Positions 5,537 through 10,674 of a stretch of 10,674 bases of DNA are shown here, piece after piece. Made by a program: the position numbers and the translations under genes. The stretch's first letter is position 1. Each line of letters starts with the position of its first letter. Under the pieces are notes generated by a model. That model saw only the letters and a list, made by a program, of their open reading frames with translations. It did not search any database and was not told where the DNA came from. Origin of the DNA: Bacteroidota bacterium (GTDB lineage: Bacteria > Bacteroidota > Bacteroidia > Bacteroidales > Prolixibacteraceae); the NCBI GenBank assembly GCA_023488865.1, contig JAMDDG010000292.1, forward strand, positions 1 to 10,674, read 5' to 3'.

Positions 5537-6724
5537 TTATTCTACATATAAAACCAAGCCTTTCAGGTATTCACCTTCGGGATGATAAATGTTGATCGGA
5601 TGGTCGACCGGTTGGGACAACTGGTGCAAAATACGCACCTCCCGTCCGGACATCGCGGCAGCCGAAAAAACGGCTTCGCGGAAGTTGTTCCTGGTCACAA
5701 CCTGTGAACAGGAAAAGGTAAAAAGGATGCCTCCCGGCCTGATCTGCTGGAAGGCCTTTGCGTTGAGCCGTTTGTAGCCCTGCAATGCCTGCGAAAGGGC
5801 ATTGCGGTGTTTGGCAAATGCCGGAGGGTCCAAAATGATCAGGTCGTATTTGTTTTTGATCTCCTGCATAAAGTCGAAGGCATCGGCCACGAAGGCCTCG
5901 TGCCGGTTATCCCCGGGGAAATTGAGCTCCACGTTCTCGTTGGTCAATTCGATCGCTTTGGCCGACGAATCGACTGAATGTACCAGGTTGGCCCCTCCCC
6001 GCATGGCGGAGAAAGAGAAACCTCCCGTGTAACAGAACATGTTGAGTACCGCTTTGTTTTTGGCATATTCCGACAGCAACCTGCGGTTATCGCGCTGGTC
6101 GATAAAGAAGCCTGTCTTCTGCCCTTCCAGCCAATCTACCTTGAAGCGGTTGCCATATTCGACCACCTCGCCTGCGGAGGATGCACCATAAAGATACCCG
6201 TCTTTCGCTTCAATATTTGCTTTGAATGGAAGTGTTTTGGCGCTTTTGTCGTAAACGGCGACCAGTTTGTTGCCCAAAACGGCCTTAAGCCCTTCAACGA
6301 TCGCTTCCCGCACCAGCCACATCCCAACTGAATGGGCCTGCAACACCACGGTTCCGTTGTAATAATCGGCAATCAAGCCTGGCATGCCATCGCCTTCGCC
6401 GTGGATCAGCCTGTAAACGTTGGTATCCGGGGCATCCGTCAGACCCATCTTCCCGCGAAGGCGAAAAGCCTGTTCGATCTTTTCTTTCCAGAATGAATCA
6501 TCCGGAAGGTTCTCCCCGAAGGAAAAAACCCTGACAGCGATTGATCCGATGGCGCAATGGCCGTACCCAATGATTTTTCCGTCGCTTTTTTGAACGGAAA
6601 CCAGATCACCCTCCTCCACGGCGCCCTCAATGCGCTCGATGGCGCCCGAAAAGAGCCAGGGATGAAACCGTTCCATCGACTCCTCCTTGCCTTTTTTCAA
6701 AATCACACTGGCCAACGGTTGCAT
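5537..6724 (-). CDS. rlmI: RlmI-like class I SAM-dependent rRNA (cytosine-C5) methyltransferase
   Basis: This 395-residue protein matches the length and layout of RlmI, which methylates C5 of a cytosine in 23S rRNA (C1962 in E. coli). An N-terminal PUA domain (about 1-75, with HPWLFSGAI at 21-29) binds RNA. A linker domain with GQKTGFFIDQRDNR (201-214) precedes the Rossmann methyltransferase domain: SAM loop NMFCYTGGFS (228-237), acidic VDSS (251-254), DPPAF (299-303) and the SCS motif (338-340), whose C339 is the probable catalytic cysteine. The ATG at 6724 lies 5 bp after the stop of the exonuclease gene, and the DEAD-box gene follows after 26 bp, so the three likely form one transcript devoted to RNA metabolism. 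The exact target base is inferred from the family; YccW/RlmI-like proteins in Bacteroidota have rarely been tested. Confidence 0.88.
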   Translation of the reverse strand: MQPLASVILKKGKEESMERFHPWLFSGAIERIEGAVEEGDLVSVQKSDGKIIGYGHCAIGSIAVRVFSFGENLPDDSFWKEKIEQAFRLRGKMGLTDAPDTNVYRLIHGEGDGMPGLIADYYNGTVVLQAHSVGMWLVREAIVEGLKAVLGNKLVAVYDKSAKTLPFKANIEAKDGYLYGASSAGEVVEYGNRFKVDWLEGQKTGFFIDQRDNRRLLSEYAKNKAVLNMFCYTGGFSFSAMRGGANLVHSVDSSAKAIELTNENVELNFPGDNRHEAFVADAFDFMQEIKNKYDLIILDPPAFAKHRNALSQALQGYKRLNAKAFQQIRPGGILFTFSCSQVVTRNNFREAVFSAAAMSGREVRILHQLSQPVDHPINIYHPEGEYLKGLVLYVE

Positions 6725-6728
6725 AGGG

Positions 6729-7319
6729 CTACTTTTGGGTAAGACCGATATAAATCAAATAGGAAATCCATGCATCGGTGGCAGCATAAATTTGTTGTTG
6801 TTCACTAAGTACCGTGGACTCCCAATTGGACAAGCGTTGGGATTTGGAGATGCGCACCCCCTGGACAATGGCTGCCAGTTTCTTTAGACTGAAATTTTCG
6901 ATGCCGTACGATTTCACCATCTCCTGAAGTTCAACGAACCCATTGGGTTTAAACGGAGCGATGCGTTGCAAGATCTTGATGTCGTCGCGGATGGCCGCGC
7001 CAATCTTCAGGATCGAGGGAGTTGAAAGAATTTTTATGAGGCCGGGAGTTAAACCTATCAAGTTGGTCCTGAACAGAAAGGCCTCATCTGCAGTGGAGAG
7101 TTGCAGCAGCGCGACATGATGGTTCTGCCCCTTTTTGAAGGCCGGACGTGTTTCCGTATCAAAACCAAGAATAGGTTGATTCTTTAAATAATTAACAGCG
7201 TCAGTCACCTGCTCCACTTTTTCGATCACATGGATCTTCCCTTCAAAGAAAGAGAGAGGAAGAGCAGCTAACTCTTCGTCCGTAATGCTTTTTTTAAACT
7301 CCTTGTTATTTTCACTCAT
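6729..7319 (-). CDS. DEDDy-type 3'-5' exonuclease, RNase D-like catalytic domain
   Basis: This 196-residue single-domain protein has the DEDDy nuclease residues: D54 and E56 in FDTET, D112 or D113 in IRDD, and Y178-x3-D182 in YAATD. These bind two metal ions and remove nucleotides from 3' ends. It corresponds to the exonuclease core of RNase D but lacks HRDC domains, so it is about half the length of E. coli Rnd; RNA or DNA may be the substrate. The ATG at 7319 gives a normal N-terminus. The rRNA methyltransferase gene follows after 4 bp, which suggests a transcript with an RNA-processing theme. Upstream lie 170 bp that contain a repeat copy (7431-7454) and no clear TAnnTTTG promoter, so it may be transcribed from the DUF5063 promoter. 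Confidence 0.88.
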   Translation of the reverse strand: MSENNKEFKKSITDEELAALPLSFFEGKIHVIEKVEQVTDAVNYLKNQPILGFDTETRPAFKKGQNHHVALLQLSTADEAFLFRTNLIGLTPGLIKILSTPSILKIGAAIRDDIKILQRIAPFKPNGFVELQEMVKSYGIENFSLKKLAAIVQGVRISKSQRLSNWESTVLSEQQQIYAATDAWISYLIYIGLTQK

Positions 7320-7363
7320 TGCTAATGTTCAGCTTTTTCGCACTTGCTCCGGGCTGCTAATTT

Positions 7364-7377
7364 TTCATTATTCATTA
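7364..7377. repeat. 7-bp direct repeat upstream of the exonuclease gene
   Basis: TTCATTA occurs twice in tandem (7364-7370 and 7371-7377) in the A/T-rich leader of the exonuclease gene, 45-58 bp from its ATG. It may be a decayed simple array of the sort seen after other genes here. Confidence 0.4.
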
Positions 7378-7430
7378 ATTTTTTAACCGCCCCAATCCAA
7401 CCAAAAATTTTCGATTCGGCCCCTGTATCC

Positions 7431-7454
7431 TCGGTCCCTGAGCCTGTCGAAGGG
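7431..7454 (+). repeat. Copy of the CCTGAGC-GTCGAAGG interspersed repeat
   Basis: TCGGTCCCTGAGCCTGTCGA followed by AGGG is the least degenerate copy in the window and serves as the reference for those at 3535, 3879 and 3928. It lies between the DUF5063 and exonuclease genes, 36 bp after the DUF5063 stop. Confidence 0.75.
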
Positions 7455-7489
7455 TCGAACTATCTAAATATTCAATTATATTCTATGAT

Positions 7490-8035
7490 CTACTCTATGT
7501 TTGCATTGCCATAAACCAGCATGTGAACCGCCCGCAACCCGTTCACCAGCTTCTGTCCCCAATATTGTTCGAAATTATTTTTGCATTCCCAGAGGGCTAC
7601 TCTCATAACATCCACTGTACCTATCCGGTATGACAAAATAAAATCTTTTAAATCCTGGTAGATATCGGCCACATTTTCAGAAATGTTCGCCTCAACGTTC
7701 GCTTCGCCCAGCGGGGTCCCGGGTTCGAAAATCTCAGGATAACTGTCAAACTCGCCCAACTTTGAGCTTAATTTCCGCAGGATGAAATTATAATCACTCT
7801 CGGATACAAATTTTTCAGGCGAATCCTCTTCCTCGTCCAACTCAGGCAGCAGGGATGCTTTCAGGTAAAGCAGAGGCAGCAATTTTTGCAACTTTCCCAG
7901 AAAATCTTTCCGGGTAAGGTCGCTTACCGATTCTGTAAAAGTGCAGAACTCGTTGGCTACGGTGGCAAATTCAATCACATTTCTCGAAAAGACTACATCC
8001 GGGAAAAGAGAATCATTTTTTGGTGTTTGTTCCAT
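7490..8035 (-). CDS. DUF5063 domain-containing protein
   Basis: This 181-residue soluble protein of unknown function matches the DUF5063 family of Bacteroidota. It appears largely alpha-helical, with an acidic stretch ELDEEEDSPEKF (about residues 65-76) and conserved-looking aromatic segments such as ALWECKNNFEQYWG (about 147-160) and a C-terminal NGLRAVHML. No catalytic motif, signal peptide or membrane segment is visible. It lies upstream of the 3'-5' exonuclease, and as I recall the same neighbours are found together in other Bacteroidales, which hints at a role linked to RNA metabolism; this is inference only. The start ATG at 8035 is preceded by a TACCTTTG promoter box at 8061-8068. Confidence 0.8.
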   Translation of the reverse strand: MEQTPKNDSLFPDVVFSRNVIEFATVANEFCTFTESVSDLTRKDFLGKLQKLLPLLYLKASLLPELDEEEDSPEKFVSESDYNFILRKLSSKLGEFDSYPEIFEPGTPLGEANVEANISENVADIYQDLKDFILSYRIGTVDVMRVALWECKNNFEQYWGQKLVNGLRAVHMLVYGNANIE

Positions 8036-8060
8036 GTTAACTACTACAACTTCTCTGCGA

Positions 8061-8068
8061 CAAAGGTA
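8061..8068 (-). promoter_or_regulatory. Candidate -7 promoter box for the DUF5063 gene and downstream cluster
   Basis: The minus strand reads TACCTTTG, a full match to TAnnTTTG. Transcription would begin about 15-20 nt before the ATG at 8035. No clear TTTG is found at the -33 distance. It is the only full match I found in the 140-bp gap after recQ, so it is the best candidate for driving DUF5063 and perhaps the exonuclease, rlmI and DEAD-box genes. Confidence 0.5.
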
Positions 8069-8175
8069 ATCAAACTTCGGTGCATCAGCGGTCTTACCTG
8101 AAAAAATGAATAAAATCTGCCAATTATCGGTCCGGTCAAATCATTCTGAAACAGGAGAAGACGGCAAAATCCGCC

Positions 8176-10080
8176 TCATTTTTTCAAAACAAGCAGGTTA
8201 GAAGTGTTCATCTCAAGGTTTCCCTGATCCAACATCCATCTCGCCACCTTCAGGACGCTTTTTTCGTTGCCCTCACATTGACCGATCAACTCCTTTATCC
8301 CCATCGACCCTGCAACCAGCAATTTCCTGATTTGCAATGAAATAAATTCAAACTCATGGTTGGTTATACCCGACTGGTGCTCTCCTTTGCAAACATCGCA
8401 CTGTCCGCACGATTTGGATCCCAGCTCCCCAAAATATGCTAATAGTTGCACACTCCGGCACTGTTCCTCCGAGCAGGCATATCCGATCACGGCATCGATC
8501 CGTTTCTGGTAATTGGCCTTCCGATCCTGGTAATTTGCCGGTGAAATACGAATCCGCCCCTTCTCCACCCTTTCAATCAAAAACTGGACCACAGGCGCCT
8601 CTCTCCGTGGAATATAGTGGATGATTTTTTGCTGGGAAAGATATTTCAAATTTTGGTACAACTCATCAGCTGTCATATTTAACCTCCTGGCTAACAGCAC
8701 TTCATCAATTCTGACATAATCGTTAAACAAGCCTGTGTAGGACCGTAACAACATGCCGATCAACTGCTCCAGGTTTTTTCCGCTGGTTTCAATCCGGTAC
8801 AACTCATCCCGGTGCGCCAAAAAATAGAGCCGAGAGGAGGTTTCCGGATCATCGGTATATTCCAAATAACCCTCCCTTTCCATCAACTTCAGACTGTGGT
8901 AAACGGTCGTAGCCGGAAAGCTGAACTTTCGGGCAAAATCCTCCGGTTGAAAAGTATAAAAACCATTTTTGCCAGTTCCAATCGCGATTTGAAGGTAGTC
9001 GCACAAAGCCTGGTACACGTCCCGGATGCGTTCGATTTCGGGGAAAGCGTCGGTCACCATCTTGTGCAACCTTCGCTTGTCGGTCCCGTTGTAGATCATT
9101 AGCGCAACCGACCTTTCACCGTCGCGGCCTGCCCTGCCGGCCTCCTGGAAATAGGCTTCAATCGAATCGGGAAGATCCAGGTGAAGCACAAACCGCACAT
9201 CCGGCTTGTCGATGCCCATCCCGAAAGCATTGGTGGCCACCATCACCCGCGAAGTGCCTTTCATCCAATTGTTTTGCTTCTCTTTTCGCATTACAGGATC
9301 CAATCCTGCATGATAAAAATCGGCTGATACCTCATGCTGTCTTAAAAGATCGGAAATTTCGCGGCATTTCTTGCGGCTTCTGACATAGATAATTCCGGAT
9401 CCTTTCGATTTGGAAACAGTTTCGACGAGGTAACCCAGCTTATCCTCTTTCTTACGGACTAAGTAAGTCACGTTTTCACGGACAAAACTTTTTTTGAGCA
9501 GGTTCTTTTGGGGAAAAAGCAGTTTATCCTGAATATCGTCAACAACTTCAGGGGTAGCTGTAGCGGTTAGGGCCAGTAACGGAACTTTCGGGAAATAGGT
9601 GCGTATTTTGGCGATCTGGAGGTACGATGGACGGAAATCGTACCCCCACTGGGAGATACAGTGCGCCTCATCGACCGTGATCAGGTTCAGTTTAAAGCGG
9701 ATCAGGTACTCCAGAAAATTGTCAGACATAAGCCTTTCGGGGGATACATACAGAAATTTATAATCCCCGTAAACCGCATTGTTGCAGGCAATCTCTATCT
9801 CCCGGGATGTCATCCCCGAATAAATGGCCAAAGCCTTGATCCCTTTGGCGCGAAGGTTTTCGACCTGATCGTTCATTAGCGCGATCAGGGGCGTAACAAC
9901 TAAGCACATACCTTCCGTTGAAAGGGTGAAAACCTGAAAGGTGATCGATTTTCCTCCGCCGGTAGGCATCAACCCAAGGGTATCCTTTCCGGCAGCTACA
10001 GAATGGATGATATCCTCCTGCAAAGGCCTGAAAGAATCGAAACCCCAAAATTTCAACAATATTTCGTGATAAGAATCCAT
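8176..10080 (-). CDS. recQ: RecQ-family ATP-dependent DNA helicase with inserted winged-helix-like region
   Basis: This 634-residue 3'-5' DNA helicase acts in recombination and fork repair. Helicase motifs: FRPLQ (17-21), PTGGGKS (39-45), DEAH (137-140), LTATAT (171-176), VATNAFGMGIDKPDVR (281-296) and FQEAGRAGRDG (311-321). The zinc site is C541, C558, C561 and C564 (C-x16-C-x2-C-x2-C), with YFGE after the first cysteine as in E. coli RecQ. In E. coli this site directly follows the second RecA domain; here about 185 residues (about 345-530), looking like two winged-helix units (TTVYHSLKLMEREGYL at 391-406; MTADELYQNLKYLSQQKI at 469-486), lie between. A short helical domain ends the protein; no HRDC domain is seen. 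As I recall this layout is usual for one Bacteroidota RecQ group. The ATG at 10080 lies 41 bp after the DUF4143 ATPase gene. Confidence 0.93.
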   Translation of the reverse strand: MDSYHEILLKFWGFDSFRPLQEDIIHSVAAGKDTLGLMPTGGGKSITFQVFTLSTEGMCLVVTPLIALMNDQVENLRAKGIKALAIYSGMTSREIEIACNNAVYGDYKFLYVSPERLMSDNFLEYLIRFKLNLITVDEAHCISQWGYDFRPSYLQIAKIRTYFPKVPLLALTATATPEVVDDIQDKLLFPQKNLLKKSFVRENVTYLVRKKEDKLGYLVETVSKSKGSGIIYVRSRKKCREISDLLRQHEVSADFYHAGLDPVMRKEKQNNWMKGTSRVMVATNAFGMGIDKPDVRFVLHLDLPDSIEAYFQEAGRAGRDGERSVALMIYNGTDKRRLHKMVTDAFPEIERIRDVYQALCDYLQIAIGTGKNGFYTFQPEDFARKFSFPATTVYHSLKLMEREGYLEYTDDPETSSRLYFLAHRDELYRIETSGKNLEQLIGMLLRSYTGLFNDYVRIDEVLLARRLNMTADELYQNLKYLSQQKIIHYIPRREAPVVQFLIERVEKGRIRISPANYQDRKANYQKRIDAVIGYACSEEQCRSVQLLAYFGELGSKSCGQCDVCKGEHQSGITNHEFEFISLQIRKLLVAGSMGIKELIGQCEGNEKSVLKVARWMLDQGNLEMNTSNLLVLKK

Positions 10081-10121
10081 TCTGAATCATTGTACGTGAA
10101 GTGAAGCAATAGACTAAAAAA

Positions 10122-10674
10122 TCATTGCTTGTCTTGATTAAAAGTGCTTTCCATTGCATACAATGGCAAAGATAATATTGGTCTTTCATCAAGAAAAGGA
10201 GCCTGCGAAATTTTAAATGCCCTATTGGAATGGTAATGTTCGATGAACAAGTGCAGACTTTTCATCCTCCCGGTTGAGCCCGATTTTATCTCTATTGGAA
10301 CAATTTGAGCATCCAACTCTATTAAATAATCGATTTCTGCAGTACTGTTTTTGGCCTGCCTTCCCCAATAATACAAGCTTGGTTTGGTAAATGGATTTCG
10401 GAGAGCAATAAGCTCTTGTCCAACAAATTGTTCTGCTACAGCCCCTTTAAATACTGCAGTTAAATCTTTTCCCTTGACAGTGTCAGCATATATTCCACTT
10501 ATTGCATGAAGCAAACCTATATCGAGAAATAACACCTTGAAATAAGACTCATTGGCACTTGCAGCCAAAGGTATGCCTGCACCGCTTGCTTGCCTTACCC
10601 TGTTAACAACACCTGCCGTTTCCAACAATTCTAATGCTTCTTTCAGTTCTCTGGATCTAATTTCTTTATCAACC
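10122..10674 (-). CDS. AAA_14/DUF4143 family ATPase, C-terminal part (5' partial)
   Basis: These 183 codons are the C-terminal part of a COG1373-type protein: an N-terminal AAA ATPase (off the window) joined to a DUF4143 domain. The frame stays open to the right edge, where it reads K-E-I-R-S-R-E-L-K-E-A-L-E-L-L-E, so the TTG at 10628 is an internal leucine. DUF4143 hallmarks are ASGAGIPLAAS, KVLFLDIGLL, GAVAEQFVGQEL and, near the end, YYWGRQAKNSTAEIDYLIE followed by IVPIEIKSG. The latter resembles the D/E-x-K core of restriction-endonuclease-like folds, here probably D in AEIDYL, then E and K in IEIKSG. The cell function of this family is not established; members are numerous, variable between strains and often laterally acquired. 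It ends 41 bp before recQ. Confidence 0.85.
   Translation of the reverse strand, partial: VDKEIRSRELKEALELLETAGVVNRVRQASGAGIPLAASANESYFKVLFLDIGLLHAISGIYADTVKGKDLTAVFKGAVAEQFVGQELIALRNPFTKPSLYYWGRQAKNSTAEIDYLIELDAQIVPIEIKSGSTGRMKSLHLFIEHYHSNRAFKISQAPFLDERPILSLPLYAMESTFNQDKQ
10151..10174 (-). promoter_or_regulatory. Candidate recQ promoter box with adjacent dyad
   Basis: The minus strand reads TATCTTTG (10174-10167, a TAnnTTTG match), followed at once by the perfect dyad CCATTG-TATG-CAATGG (10166-10151). This lies within the last codons of the DUF4143 ATPase gene, about 90 bp before the recQ ATG. No good -33 box is seen, and the coding context makes chance a real possibility. Confidence 0.3.

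Noticed and set aside
9758..10192. 144-codon leftward reading frame in another frame across the recQ start
   Set aside because: It lies mostly inside recQ, which has complete helicase motifs in its own frame; this is a shadow frame.

Overview
The window looks like chromosomal DNA of a Bacteroidota species, probably order Bacteroidales. This rests on the gene families present (DUF1460, SMUG2-type glycosylase, TM2/DUF2752 pair, DUF5063, a RecQ with a long insert), on start regions without clear Shine-Dalgarno sequences, on TAnnTTTG promoter boxes typical of this phylum, and on the intergenic repeat types. Species cannot be named. I found no tRNA, rRNA, CRISPR array, transposase or phage gene.

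Layout. One gene, the 3' end of a DUF1460 peptidoglycan amidase-like protein (1-509), runs rightward. All other genes run leftward. Read in their own direction, from the right edge: the 3' part of a AAA_14/DUF4143 ATPase (10674-10122); recQ (10080-8176); a DUF5063 protein (8035-7490), a DEDDy 3'-5' exonuclease (7319-6729), an RlmI-like rRNA methyltransferase (6724-5537) and a DEAD-box RNA helicase (5510-4227), which probably form an RNA-metabolism cluster; a 539-bp repeat-rich spacer; an exported MsrB-MsrA fusion (3687-2488); a 391-bp spacer; and a tight three-gene operon of TM2-domain protein, DUF2752 membrane protein and SMUG2-type uracil-DNA glycosylase (2096-636), which converges on the DUF1460 gene.

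Functional reading. Genome maintenance (RecQ, glycosylase), RNA processing (exonuclease, rRNA methylase, RNA helicase) and repair of oxidised methionine in the cell envelope are all represented. Most of this is ordinary core or near-core content, and I see no clear new defence or metabolic system. The least explained coding pieces are the link between a DNA glycosylase and two small membrane proteins, and the DUF5063 protein.

The most unusual structure is non-coding. Purine-rich arrays with an 8-bp period begin at, or directly after, the stop codons of three unrelated genes (DUF1460, msrBA, DEAD-box); the longest is ten octamers in register. A second repeat family, about 24 bp with core CCTGAGCCTGTCGAAGG, occurs in five places, two of them inside the msrBA reading frame, where it codes for an extra linker. 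Hairpin repeats fill the rest of the large spacer. Two start-site corrections are supported: msrBA should start at 3687, because a good promoter lies inside the longer reading frame, and the DEAD-box gene appears to start at a TTG codon.
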